Origin: Candidatus Palauibacter denitrificans
GTDB taxonomy: Bacteria > Gemmatimonadota > Gemmatimonadetes > Palauibacterales > Palauibacteraceae
Length of the DNA stretch: 45,595 bases
Reading direction: 5' to 3'
Assembly: GCA_009841015.1 (NCBI GenBank)
Contig: VXMQ01000127.1
Location: forward strand, 1 to 45,595
The notes under the pieces are model-generated. The model did not search any database. It worked only from the letters and a program-made list of their open reading frames with translations, and was not told the origin of the DNA. The translations under genes were made by a program, and so were the position numbers. How positions within the stretch are numbered: the first letter of the stretch is position 1; the number at the start of each line of letters is the position of its first letter. Positions 1-8,216 of the stretch are shown here, piece by piece.

Positions 1-256
1 TATATATACACCCCCCCCCCGCCACCCCCCCGTCCCTCTTGGCGCGCGGGCGCGGAGAGGGGAACAAGAGCCAGGGGCGCTAGCTGGCTGGTGAACGCCG
101 CGGGCACGCTGAACGGGGGGGGCATGGTCGTCGCGAGCCGGCCGCGCCGCCGGGCGTACGACTTGAACGCCCGCAGATCCGCTCCGCTGCGGTGACGCCG
201 CGGCACGACGGGGTGCTCCCCGGGCCATCGGCGGCGCCGGGGCGTTCACCAGCCAG
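1..256. other. Contig-edge region without a gene
   Basis: No credible reading frame. The first 35 bases are low complexity, an alternating TA run followed by long C runs. The rest is GC-rich and holds the two arms of a 25-bp inverted repeat, the right one running a few bases past this region. This looks like a ragged assembly end more than a functional region, but a real intergenic sequence cannot be excluded. Confidence 0.6.
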
Positions 257-265
257 CTAGCGCCC
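75..265. repeat. Perfect 25-bp inverted repeat, arms 75-99 and 241-265
   Basis: The sequence at 75-99 is the exact reverse complement of 241-265, with 141 nt between. Pairing stops abruptly on both sides: 74/266 and 100/240 do not match. The right arm contains the stop codon of thiE. A perfect match about the length of an assembler k-mer, at a contig edge next to poly-C, suggests a mis-join. A genuine long-loop hairpin or an element end is the alternative. Confidence 0.8.
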
Positions 266-874
266 ACACCCTCCTCCTCCGGCGATACGCATCAGTTCTC
301 GCACGACGGCTGCGGGGTCAGAGGCGGACATTACCGTGGAGAGGACGGCGATGCCGGCACCGGTCTGGAGGACCTCGGGGGCGTTTTCCCGGGTGATGCC
401 GCCGATTCCGAGACAGGGGAGGCGGCTGGCCTCGCGGACGAGGCGAACCCGGTCGGGGCCGACCGCTTCGTCGACGAGGCCCGGCTTGGAACGTGTGCCG
501 AACACCGCGCCGACGCCCAGATAGTCCGCCCCGGCGGCTGCGGCGCGACGGGCTTCGTTGGGGTCATCGGTCGAGTAGCCGATGATGAAGTCCGGCGGGG
601 CGATGTTGCGGACGGCAGAGACGGCGAGATCATCCGGGCCGAGATGGACGCCGTCCGCGCCGGCGGCGAGGGCGACGTCGAGACGATCGTTCACGATCAG
701 GGTGGCGGCCGCGGATTCCGTGATCGCACGGAGCCGCTCCGCGGTCGAGGCGAGCGCGCGGTCGTCCAGGGTCTTGTCCCGGAGCTGAATCGCGGGCGCC
801 CCGGCGCCGACGCATTCCGCCACGACGTGCTCGAGCGGGCGGCCGCACGCGGGCTGTGGGAGGGTGATCACCAT
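257..874 (-). CDS. thiE: Thiamine-phosphate synthase
   Basis: Joins the pyrimidine (HMP-PP) and thiazole (THZ-P) halves of thiamine into thiamine monophosphate in the cytoplasm. The 205-aa product is normal length for ThiE. It shows the TIM-barrel family motifs in order: QLRDK near the N-terminus, NDRLDVALAAGADGVHLG with the phosphate/metal-binding residues, the GVGAVFGTRSKPG loop, and GIGGI near the C-terminus. The ATG at 874 lies 38 nt after the mltG stop; an in-frame GTG at 910 is an alternative start. It is the last gene of the V4R-ruvX-mltG-thiE operon. No TPP riboswitch was seen upstream. The last codons and the stop fall in the right arm of the contig-edge inverted repeat, so the extreme C-terminus may not be authentic. 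Confidence 0.93.
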   Translation of the reverse strand: MVITLPQPACGRPLEHVVAECVGAGAPAIQLRDKTLDDRALASTAERLRAITESAAATLIVNDRLDVALAAGADGVHLGPDDLAVSAVRNIAPPDFIIGYSTDDPNEARRAAAAGADYLGVGAVFGTRSKPGLVDEAVGPDRVRLVREASRLPCLGIGGITRENAPEVLQTGAGIAVLSTVMSASDPAAVVRELMRIAGGGGCGR

Positions 875-912
875 GAGAGGCCAGCCATCCGACCTGTGCG
901 CCCCGGGCACGG

Positions 913-1944
913 TTAGCGTTCCGCCGACTCGCGGCCGAGGCGTATCCGGTTTCTCGCGTTGTTGTGCTCGCGCAGGGTCCGGGTAAATTCGTGCGAGCCG
1001 TCGTTTCGCGCCACGAAGAAGATGTACTCGTGGTCGGCGGGCTGGAGGGCGGCCCGCAGCGATGCCGCTCCCGGAGAGGCGATGGGCCCGGGCGGCAGTC
1101 CCGGCTGCGTATAGGTGTTGTAGGGATGATCCGCGACCGAGTCGATGTCGCGATAGAGCAAACGCGCCCGCGGCTCGCCGAGCGCGTACTGCACCGTGGG
1201 ATCCGCCTGCAGCAGCATGTCGCGCTGGAGGCGGTTCCAGTAGACTCCCGCGACCACCGGACGCTCCTCGTCCCACCGGACCTCCTTCTCCACGATGCTC
1301 GCGAGCGTAACGACTTCTCGCTCGTCGAGACCGAGCGCGGCCGCCCGGGCTCGCTCCGCGGCCCCCCAGAAAGCCCTGTATCGTCCAACGATCGCCTGCA
1401 CGATGACCGGGATGCCGACACCATCGGCGAATCGATACGTCTCCGGGAACAGATATCCTTCGAGCGTCGGACCCGGCACGCCCAACTCGCCCACCCGCTC
1501 CGGATCCGTGAGATAGGCCAGGACGGCCGCGGCCGAATCGCCGACGTAGGTGGCGAGGCGTTCCGCCACCTGCGGGAGCCGAAGACCCTCCGGGATCGTG
1601 AGCGGCGTCGTAACGACGGCGCCGGTCCGGAGCACCTCCAGCAGGTACGGGTACGGAGCGCCGCGCGGAATCTCGTACCGGCCGGCCTTCAACTGCCGTC
1701 CCTGACCCTCCAGGCGCACGTACGCGTCGAAGATCCGGGGATGGAAGATCAGTTCCTGCGCCCGGAGAGTATCCGCGACCTCGAGCGATGCGGCGCCCTC
1801 CGGGATGAGCACCTCGACCACCGACCCATCCGGAACTCCGCGGCCCCGGAACTCCGCGGAGAAGAACCCGTATGCCAGGGGGGCCAGGGCAGCGATGGCG
1901 GCAAGGAGCAGGCGAACGCCCGTCCCCTTCGGGAGGCGCTTCAT
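913..1944 (-). CDS. mltG: Endolytic murein transglycosylase MltG
   Basis: Cleaves nascent glycan strands at the inner membrane and is thought to set their length. The 343-aa protein has a short cytoplasmic N-terminus, one membrane segment at about residues 10-28, a LysM-like region (about 40-120) and the YceG catalytic domain. The motif LASIVEKE places the catalytic glutamate at about E219. ADPTVQYALG, the YNTY...GLPPGPI segment and FFVARNDGSHEFTRTLREHN are also family signatures. Its ATG overlaps the ruvX stop by 4 nt, so the two are probably translationally coupled. The ruvX-mltG neighbourhood is common in bacteria. Confidence 0.96.
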   Translation of the reverse strand: MKRLPKGTGVRLLLAAIAALAPLAYGFFSAEFRGRGVPDGSVVEVLIPEGAASLEVADTLRAQELIFHPRIFDAYVRLEGQGRQLKAGRYEIPRGAPYPYLLEVLRTGAVVTTPLTIPEGLRLPQVAERLATYVGDSAAAVLAYLTDPERVGELGVPGPTLEGYLFPETYRFADGVGIPVIVQAIVGRYRAFWGAAERARAAALGLDEREVVTLASIVEKEVRWDEERPVVAGVYWNRLQRDMLLQADPTVQYALGEPRARLLYRDIDSVADHPYNTYTQPGLPPGPIASPGAASLRAALQPADHEYIFFVARNDGSHEFTRTLREHNNARNRIRLGRESAER

Positions 1945-2405
1945 GGGCCCCGCGAGACGCCCGCACCGGCGGCGGCGCTGCGCAGATAGGCGGAGAGCAT
2001 CAGGGCCGCGGCCATTTCGTCCGTCCGGCCTTTCCGGCGCCGCTGGCCTCGAGGCAGATCCATGCTAAGGATCTCTCGTTCGGCCCGCGCGGTCGACAGC
2101 CGCTCATCCCACTCGATGGTTTGCACTCCCGTCGCTTCCTCCAGGGCCTGGGCGAAGGTCCGTGCCTCTTCGGCCATCTCGCCCGCGGTCCCATCCATCG
2201 AGAACGGGATACCCACGAGGATGGCGGCGGGATCCAGTTCCGCCACGAGTTCGGCCAGCGCGGCCGGGACCGCGCCCGCCGGCGCCCGTCGGTTCGACCT
2301 CTCCACCACGCCGTGAGGCGCCGCGATCGTCCGCGTCGGATCCGTGACCGCCACCCCGATGCGTCGCCGGCCGTAGTCGAGCGCCATCAAACGGCCGGGG
2401 GGCAT
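1941..2405 (-). CDS. ruvX: RuvX/YqgF family RNase H-fold nuclease
   Basis: Putative Holliday-junction resolvase-like protein; the E. coli homologue YqgF acts in 16S rRNA 5'-end maturation. The 154-aa product starts at the ATG at 2405, just before MALDYGRRRIGVAVTDP, which carries the first RNase H-fold aspartate. DERLSTARAE and the DEMAAALML aspartate complete the usual active site. The reading frame stays open upstream, but a start there would run into the preceding gene; with this start the upstream stop is 2 nt away, typical for an operon. Its 3' end overlaps mltG by 4 nt. Confidence 0.93.
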   Translation of the reverse strand: MPPGRLMALDYGRRRIGVAVTDPTRTIAAPHGVVERSNRRAPAGAVPAALAELVAELDPAAILVGIPFSMDGTAGEMAEEARTFAQALEEATGVQTIEWDERLSTARAEREILSMDLPRGQRRRKGRTDEMAAALMLSAYLRSAAAGAGVSRGP

Positions 2406-2407
2406 GC

Positions 2408-2905
2408 TCAGTGCTCCCGCCCCCCGCCCGGCGGTTCGCCGTCGGCATGCAACCGCTGGATCGTCTCCGTGGATCCGAACAGGAACCAGCATGGCTCCGT
2501 CCCGCCGCCGCATTGCACCTCGGCGACTTCCACCGGGCGGTCCGCCAGGCGGCTCAGAACGCCCCGCAGAAACGCCGTCGCGAAGTGACAGCGAACGTTC
2601 CCGGCCGCCGCGGCCTCCGCAGAGTCGCGCCAGGCGATGGCGGCGGAGGCTCCTCCCCCCGGCTTGAACGATATCGATCCCAGGCCCGCCTTCCGGAGGA
2701 TCTCATCCAGGAAAGCCCAGAACTCCGCTGCGCGAAGTGCGTCCGGAGAGTCGCCGAGCAGGGCGACGGCCTCCGCGCCGGTACGGTCCCCCGCCTCGTT
2801 CAACGCCGCAATGCCGGCTTCGCCCAGGCTCGCGCAGCGGTGAAAGAGATCCGCCAGAACCGACCTCGGCAGGATCACGGAAGGGGCCTGCGTGGGGGAG
2901 TTCAT
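2408..2905 (-). CDS. V4R/hydrocarbon-binding-like domain protein (function unknown)
   Basis: A 165-aa soluble protein starting at the ATG at 2905. The N-terminal half (VILPRSVLADLFHRC, then an ALNEAG...G segment) and the C-terminal half with a Cys-containing core (GNVRCHFATAFLRGVL, VAEVQCGGGTEPCWFLFG) resemble the V4R (4-vinyl reductase-like) small-molecule-binding fold. That is pattern recognition, not a search result. No enzymatic residues are recognisable. It is the first gene of the operon with ruvX, mltG and thiE, 2 nt before ruvX, and is divergent from deoA with a 49-nt shared upstream region that includes an A8/T8 tract. A ligand-sensing role is possible but unproven. Confidence 0.75.
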   Translation of the reverse strand: MNSPTQAPSVILPRSVLADLFHRCASLGEAGIAALNEAGDRTGAEAVALLGDSPDALRAAEFWAFLDEILRKAGLGSISFKPGGGASAAIAWRDSAEAAAAGNVRCHFATAFLRGVLSRLADRPVEVAEVQCGGGTEPCWFLFGSTETIQRLHADGEPPGGGREH

Positions 2906-2954
2906 CGAAAAAAAAGCTAGACAGGGGGCCGAGGCCGGACAAGGTTGGCGCTTC

Positions 2955-4259
2955 ATGCTCCCGACCCGGATCATCGAGAAGAAGCGGGACGGCGGGCGGC
3001 TCTCGTCCGACGAACTCGCGGCCTTCCTGCGTGCGTATCTCGACGGGAACGTCGCCGAGTACCAGATGTCCGCCTTCCTCATGGCCGCGTTCATTCGCGG
3101 GCTGGATCCCGCCGAGCTGTCCGTGCTCCTGCGGGAGATCATCGAGTCCGGGGCGCGACTTCGGTTCGCGGAGGAGGGTCCGCCCGTCGTCGACAAGCAC
3201 TCAACCGGCGGCGTCGGCGACAAGGTCTCGCTCATCCTGGCGCCACTGCTGGCCGAAGCCGGACTTCGCGTCCCCATGATGTCGGGTCGGGGTCTCGGAC
3301 ATACCGGAGGGACGCTGGACAAGCTCGAAGCGATCCCCGGCTTCAACGTGTCCGTGGATCTGGCACGGTTCCGGGCCATTCTCGATGAGGTCGGGTGCGC
3401 AATGATCGGCCAGACGAAGGAAATCGCGCCGCTCGACGGACGCCTCTACGCCCTGCGGGATGTGACGGGGACCGTTCCCTCCCCGCCCCTGATCGCGGCC
3501 TCGATCGTTTCCAAGAAGGTGGCGGAGGGAATCGGGGCGCTCGTGCTCGACGTGAAGTGTGGACGCGGCGCCTTCATGACCGACCGCGCGGATGCGCGAA
3601 CGCTGGCGCGGACCATGGTCGACCTCGCGACCGCCGAGGGGGTGCGGACGAGCGCGCTCCTCACGGCGATGGATGCCCCCCTGGGCCGCACCGTCGGCAA
3701 CGCACTGGAAGTGCGCGAGGCGATCGAGACCCTGAGGGGCGGAGGACCGGCGGATCTGCGAGCCGTCACCGTCGCGCTGGGCGCCGAGTTGCTCGTTTCC
3801 GTGGGTCGCGCACCCGACGTGGAGGCGGGCCGGGCGGAACTCGGCGCGGTGCTGGATGGCGGTGCGGCGCTCGAGCGCTTCGCGCGGCTCATCGAGGTCC
3901 AGGGAGGGGATCCGGGGGTGGCGGACGATCCCGGGCGCCTCCCCTCCGCCCCGGTCCGCGAACCCGTCCGATCGCCCGGCTCCGGTTGGCTCGACGTCCA
4001 CGCCCGCAAGGTGGGCGTCGCCGCCGTGGAACTCGGGGCCGGCCGCCGGCGCGTCGAGGACGCGGTCGATCCGAGGGTGGGCTTCGAGTTTCACCGCTGG
4101 GCGGGCGACAGGGTCTCCGAAGGCGAGCCTCTGCTCACCGTGCACGCGGCGGACGAGGCCAGCGCCGCGACGGCCGCCCACAGACTCACGAAGGCGATCC
4201 GGCTCTCCCCCGATCCCCCCGCGCCGCAACCGCTGATTCTGGAGCGGATCGCCGGCTAA
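2955..4259 (+). CDS. deoA: Thymidine / pyrimidine-nucleoside phosphorylase
   Basis: Phosphorolyses thymidine or uridine to the free base and (deoxy)ribose-1-phosphate for nucleoside salvage. The 434-aa protein has the family domains in order: helical N-terminal lobe (IIEKKRDGG at the start), phosphate-binding DKHSTGGVGDKVSL, the MSGRGLGHTGGTLDKLEAI glycine-rich segment, and the C-terminal barrel-sandwich domain (LGAGRRRVEDAVD, then GDRVSEGEPLL). The ATG at 2955 places IIEKKRDGG as in relatives; the frame is open further upstream to 2892, but that would overlap the divergent V4R gene. DeoA and Pdp differ mainly in substrate range, which I cannot decide here. It converges on the PBP gene, whose stop lies 28 nt away. 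Confidence 0.94.
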   Translation: MLPTRIIEKKRDGGRLSSDELAAFLRAYLDGNVAEYQMSAFLMAAFIRGLDPAELSVLLREIIESGARLRFAEEGPPVVDKHSTGGVGDKVSLILAPLLAEAGLRVPMMSGRGLGHTGGTLDKLEAIPGFNVSVDLARFRAILDEVGCAMIGQTKEIAPLDGRLYALRDVTGTVPSPPLIAASIVSKKVAEGIGALVLDVKCGRGAFMTDRADARTLARTMVDLATAEGVRTSALLTAMDAPLGRTVGNALEVREAIETLRGGGPADLRAVTVALGAELLVSVGRAPDVEAGRAELGAVLDGGAALERFARLIEVQGGDPGVADDPGRLPSAPVREPVRSPGSGWLDVHARKVGVAAVELGAGRRRVEDAVDPRVGFEFHRWAGDRVSEGEPLLTVHAADEASAATAAHRLTKAIRLSPDPPAPQPLILERIAG

Positions 4260-4287
4260 CAGGCCGCAGCAGGGCCCGAAAGCCTGC

Positions 4288-6456
4288 TTAGTGTGGCGCG
4301 GAATTCCCGCGGACGGGGACCTGCGCGCTCCACGGACCATGCGCGTCGCACATTTCGGTCGGTTCCGTCCCCTCGAGGTAGATCTCGACGTAACGGACGT
4401 CGAGCGGACACCAGCGCGTGGACAGCAGTCCCGTGGTCTCGCTCACCGTCCGCTCGATGAGGCCGGGCGGCCGCTCCCACGCGTCGGGGTGTTCGTGCGT
4501 TTCATAGTAGTGCGCCAGCACCGCCGCTCCGACCGGCGCCGCCGTGCCCCCCCCCGTGGCGCCCGCATAGATGCGCCGGGGCCGGTCGTGCCCGATCCAC
4601 GTCGTCGTCACGAGGTCCGGCGTGAATCCGACGAACCAGGTGTTCGTCGCGTCGTTTGTCGTCCCCGTCTTGCCCGCCACCGGTACGGAGAAGGGAATCG
4701 CATAGCGGGATCTCACCGCCAGAGTCCCGGTCCCGCGATCCACCGCGTCCCGCAGCATCGACTGCGCGACCCAGGCGACATCCGGCTCCAGCACCCGCTC
4801 GCGCTGGACCCGGCTCTCCCAGAGTACGCGGCCGTCCTTGCTCTCCACGCGGAGGATCGACCGGGGCGAGACCCGCACGCCGAGGTTCGCGAACGTGCTG
4901 TAGGCGGCGGCAATCTCGATCGGACGGACATCCATCGAGCCGATCGCGGCCGACGGCACCCGCGGGACGCTTGACTCGATCCCCATGCGTTCGGCCATCT
5001 GCGCGAACGACTCCTCGCCGACGCGCTGCCCCAGCTTGACGGCCACGACGTTGATGGATCGGGCCAGCGCCCGCCGCAGGGTCAGCGGGCCCTTGAAGTC
5101 GTTCTCGAAGTTGCGCGGTGCATAGGGATCGCCGCCGACATTCTCCAGGTAGTACGGCTGGTCGTAGATGATCTCCGAGGCCGGGATGCCGGACGCGATC
5201 GCCGTCGCGTAGACAAACGGTTTGAACACGGAACCCGGCTGGCGGATGGCCTGGGTCGCGCGGTTGAACTCCGAATCGCCGAAGTCGCGCCCGCCCACCA
5301 TCGCCCGCACGTCGCCGGTCGCCGCGTCCAGCGCGACGAACATCCCCTGCACATAGGGCATCTCGGCGCCTCCCCGGCTCACCTGGTACAGGCTGTCGGG
5401 CGGCCACGCCCGCACTTCCTCGAAGGTGACGCCGGAATACGCCGGATGACGGTCCACCCACTCCAACTGCGCGAGCAGCGCGGAATCCGCGACCGCCTGG
5501 AGGTCCGGGTCGAGGGTCGTGTAGACGCGAAACCCCTTCTCGTAGATGTCGATCCCGTACCGGTCGTAGAGCCGTTGCCGCACCCACTCCACGAAGTAGG
5601 GCGCGTCCTGCTCAATGCGCGCTCCCCTCGCGAGTTCCAGCGGGTAAGCCTTCGCCGCCTCGGCGTCCTCGATGCTCACGAGTCCCTGGGCGGCCATCAG
5701 TTGCAGGACGAGATTGCGCCGTCCGATCGCCCGCTCCGGGCGGCGGATCGGGTTGTACCCTGCCGGATTCCGCGGGATCGCCGCGAGTAGCGCCGCCTCC
5801 GGGAGATTTAGCTGTGCGGCCGTCTTCCCGAAGTAGCGCTCCGCCGCGGCCTGGACGCCGAACACCCCGTCGAAGTTGATCTGGTTGAGGTAGGCCTCGA
5901 GGATCTCCCACTTGCTGTACGCGCGCTCGAGGTCGATCGCCACCCGTATCTCGCGCAGCTTCCTGCGCACGCTGATGTCGCGCCGGTTCACGGAGCTCTC
6001 GAACATGTTGCCCGCGAGCTGCTGCGTGATCGAACTGCCGCCCGCGGCCCCGTACCCCCGCATCAGAAAATCGAAAAAGGCCCGGGTCGTCCGCAGCACG
6101 TCGACCCCCGCGTGGCCCCAGAAGCGCTTGTCCTCGACCGCGATGAAGGCGTTGTACACGTGACGCGGGAGCCCCTCCATGCGGATGGGCGTCCGACGTT
6201 CGATGGCAAGTTCCGCGAGGAGCGATCCGTCCGCCGCGAAGAGTTTCGTCGCCTCCTTCGGTTCGAAGGCGTAGATCTGGGCGATGGAGGGGCACGCGTC
6301 GCACAGGTGCGTCCATCCGCGCCAGGCCACGCCTCCCCCCAGTCCACCGCAGATCAGGACGGCGAGCACCAGGGCCCGGCGCACGTTTCTCCGCGTTCCG
6401 GCCGTCCCCTTCCTCGCGCCACGCGACCGGCGCGCGGTTCGTCGTCGACGGATCAT
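4288..6456 (-). CDS. mrcA: Class A penicillin-binding protein 1A (bifunctional transglycosylase/transpeptidase)
   Basis: Polymerises and cross-links peptidoglycan on the outer face of the inner membrane. The 722-aa protein has a strongly basic cytoplasmic start, a membrane anchor at about 28-45, and a GT51 domain (about 70-250) with EDKRFWGHAGVD carrying catalytic E108 and GGSSITQQLAGN. The penicillin-binding transpeptidase domain (about 375-650) has the SxxK motif in QPGSVFKP near residue 410, SxN in ARSINVVAV, and KTGTTN near 595. All catalytic motifs are intact. Two cysteines just outside the membrane (C52, C55) and two near the C-terminus could form disulfides. It is transcribed divergently from tyrS across 157 bp. 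Confidence 0.96.
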   Translation of the reverse strand: MIRRRRTARRSRGARKGTAGTRRNVRRALVLAVLICGGLGGGVAWRGWTHLCDACPSIAQIYAFEPKEATKLFAADGSLLAELAIERRTPIRMEGLPRHVYNAFIAVEDKRFWGHAGVDVLRTTRAFFDFLMRGYGAAGGSSITQQLAGNMFESSVNRRDISVRRKLREIRVAIDLERAYSKWEILEAYLNQINFDGVFGVQAAAERYFGKTAAQLNLPEAALLAAIPRNPAGYNPIRRPERAIGRRNLVLQLMAAQGLVSIEDAEAAKAYPLELARGARIEQDAPYFVEWVRQRLYDRYGIDIYEKGFRVYTTLDPDLQAVADSALLAQLEWVDRHPAYSGVTFEEVRAWPPDSLYQVSRGGAEMPYVQGMFVALDAATGDVRAMVGGRDFGDSEFNRATQAIRQPGSVFKPFVYATAIASGIPASEIIYDQPYYLENVGGDPYAPRNFENDFKGPLTLRRALARSINVVAVKLGQRVGEESFAQMAERMGIESSVPRVPSAAIGSMDVRPIEIAAAYSTFANLGVRVSPRSILRVESKDGRVLWESRVQRERVLEPDVAWVAQSMLRDAVDRGTGTLAVRSRYAIPFSVPVAGKTGTTNDATNTWFVGFTPDLVTTTWIGHDRPRRIYAGATGGGTAAPVGAAVLAHYYETHEHPDAWERPPGLIERTVSETTGLLSTRWCPLDVRYVEIYLEGTEPTEMCDAHGPWSAQVPVRGNSAPH

Positions 6457-6613
6457 CCCCGTTCCCCCCCTGCGATCTCCCGGCCGTTCACTCTTTCCTC
6501 CGGACCTCGCCCCTCGCGCGGGACCGCCGACGGCCCGATTCTGTCGTCACGCCGCGCCCGGCGGGAGCGACCCCGCGACGGGACGATACAGAATATACCG
6601 ACACCAGGCGCAG

Positions 6614-7849
6614 ATGTTTCTCCCCGTAGACGAACAGATCCGCCGTATCCGGGAGGGGGCCGAGTCCATCGTCCCCGAAGACGAACTCGTGGTCAAGCTC
6701 GAGCGTTCGGCGCGAGAGGACCGGCCCCTCCTTATTAAACAGGGGTTCGACCCGACCCGGCCCGATCTCCATATCGGCCACGGCGTGTCGATCCACAAGC
6801 TGCGGACCTTCCAGGAACTCGGCCACCGCGTCGTCTTCGTGATGGGCGACTTCACGGCCCGCGTGGGCGACCCGAGCGGAAGGGACGAGACGCGGCCGAT
6901 GCTGTCCGAGGAGGAGATCGAGTCGAACCTGGCCACGTACGAGGACCAGGTCTTCCGCATTCTCGATCCGGCGGCGACCGAGATCCGGAAGAACAGCGAA
7001 TGGCTCGCGGGCCTCGCGTTGGCGGACATCCTGCGGCTGACGTCGCAGTACACGGTCGCCCGCATGCTCGAGCGCGACGATTTCGCCGCGCGCCACCGGG
7101 AGGGACGTCCCATCAGCCTCGTCGAATTCCTCTATCCGATGATGCAGGCGTACGATTCCGTCGCGTTGAGGGCCGACGTCGAACTCGGGGGCACCGATCA
7201 GCGGTTCAACCTGCTGCTGGGGAGAACGCTTCAGGAGCGGGCGGGTCAGGAGCCGCAGGTGTGCCTGATCATGCCGCTGCTGCGGGGAACGGATGGCCGA
7301 CGGAAGATGTCGAAGAGCTACGACAACTACATCGGCATCTCGATGGAAGCGGAGGAGGCGTTCGGTCGCGTGATGTCGATTCCGGACAGCCTGCTCGACG
7401 AGTGGCTGGTGCTCGCATCCGGGGCACGACGCGGGGAACTCGCCGAGCGCCGGGCCGGGGTCGCGACGGATCCGCTGGCAACCAAGCGCTGGCTCGCGGA
7501 GCGCATCGTCGCGCGGTATCAGGGAGCCGCCGCCGCCGAAAACGCCATGGAAGCCTTCGATCGCATCCATCGACGCCGACAGGTGCCCGAGAACTTGACC
7601 ACGGCCGCTCTATCGCTCGGGGAAGGCGAAGCGATGTGGATCGGGCATGTGCTCCGCGACGCCGGTCTCGCCCCTTCTTCGTCCGAGGCCGGCCGGCTCA
7701 TCCGGCAGGGCGCCGTGCGGGTCGACGGCGGAGTGGTCGAGGACCGCGATCTTCGTCTCGGCCCGGGCGCATATGTCGTTCAGAGGGGGAAGCGCAGCTT
7801 TGTCCGCGTCCTGATTCAGCCCGGGAAACCGAAGCCTGATCGGGAGTGA
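6614..7849 (+). CDS. tyrS: Tyrosyl-tRNA synthetase
   Basis: Attaches tyrosine to tRNA-Tyr. The 411-aa class I synthetase has the HIGH motif intact in DLHIGHGVSIHKL, the KMSKS loop in GRRKMSKSYDN and a C-terminal S4 RNA-binding domain (about 345-405: SEAGRLIRQGAVRVDGGVV). I chose the ATG at 6614 because it puts the first conserved segment at the usual distance and has an AGG five bases before it; the frame stays open far upstream, overlapping the divergent PBP gene, and that part has no homology-like content. A small AT-rich pocket at 6586-6599 lies just upstream and could hold the -10 region. No T-box leader was seen. Confidence 0.96.
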   Translation: MFLPVDEQIRRIREGAESIVPEDELVVKLERSAREDRPLLIKQGFDPTRPDLHIGHGVSIHKLRTFQELGHRVVFVMGDFTARVGDPSGRDETRPMLSEEEIESNLATYEDQVFRILDPAATEIRKNSEWLAGLALADILRLTSQYTVARMLERDDFAARHREGRPISLVEFLYPMMQAYDSVALRADVELGGTDQRFNLLLGRTLQERAGQEPQVCLIMPLLRGTDGRRKMSKSYDNYIGISMEAEEAFGRVMSIPDSLLDEWLVLASGARRGELAERRAGVATDPLATKRWLAERIVARYQGAAAAENAMEAFDRIHRRRQVPENLTTAALSLGEGEAMWIGHVLRDAGLAPSSSEAGRLIRQGAVRVDGGVVEDRDLRLGPGAYVVQRGKRSFVRVLIQPGKPKPDRE

Positions 7850-8216
7850 TTCGATCGCCCGTGCGACCGCCGCGCGAGCGGTCGCGGACTCCGGTCTTGC
7901 ATGGCTCCGATAGGCGTTTCATGTTGCTGGGTCCCGTAGCTTGGGGAGGCGGGCAGCTGCGTAGGCAAGTCGCCTCGTGCGACTTCCGCGGGGGGAGGAT
8001 GCTCTGCTGCGGGCGGCGGCTATGCGAGGTGTCGCGAAACGACACCGCCAATCGTTGTAGATAGGAGCGAGGCTAGCAAGAGTTCGAATCGCGAGAGCTT
8101 CGATAGATCGTTTTGATCTCGACGCGGTGTTAAGGACCCGGCCGCGTCGGGCGAGGGCTGATCCCTCGGCGGAATCCCGGGTCACAGAGGATCCCACGGC
8201 CACAGGAGGGAGATCC
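7850..8216. other. Gene-free leader region of the susCD locus with three hairpins
   Basis: No supported gene in these 367 bases. Three perfect hairpins lie in it: 7863-7870/7878-7885 (8 bp), 7967-7973/7979-7985 (7 bp) and 8028-8034/8040-8046 (7 bp, loop CGAAA). The first is close to the tyrS stop and could end that transcript; the others would lie in the 5' leader of susC if its promoter is upstream. I could not identify a convincing promoter. A good ribosome-binding site, AGGAGG at 8204-8209, precedes the susC ATG by 7 nt. Confidence 0.6.
7863..7885 (+). terminator. Terminator-like hairpin after tyrS
   Basis: Eight-base-pair perfect stem GCGACCGC/GCGGTCGC with a 7-nt loop, 13 nt after the tyrS stop. 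There is no T-run behind it, so it is not a classical intrinsic terminator. It may mark the transcript end by a different route or protect the 3' end. Confidence 0.35.

Noticed and set aside
257..1966. A single 569-codon minus-strand frame covering thiE and the mltG region
   Set aside because: Only the part up to 874 is thiE; the upstream portion runs antiframe through mltG, is Arg/Gly/Pro-rich without motifs and is a high-GC shadow.
4268..4288. Bidirectional terminator between deoA and the PBP gene (AGCAGG/CCTGCT)
   Set aside because: Six-bp stem with a 9-nt loop and no T-run on either strand; could be chance.
8076..8100. tRNA T-arm-like GTTCGAATC
   Set aside because: The flanking five bases do not pair and no acceptor, D or anticodon arm is present.
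8104..8122. Bacteroidota-type -7 element (TAnnTTTG) near TCGTTTTG before susC
   Set aside because: Only a partial match, with no -33 TTG at the right distance; the genome is not clearly Bacteroidota.
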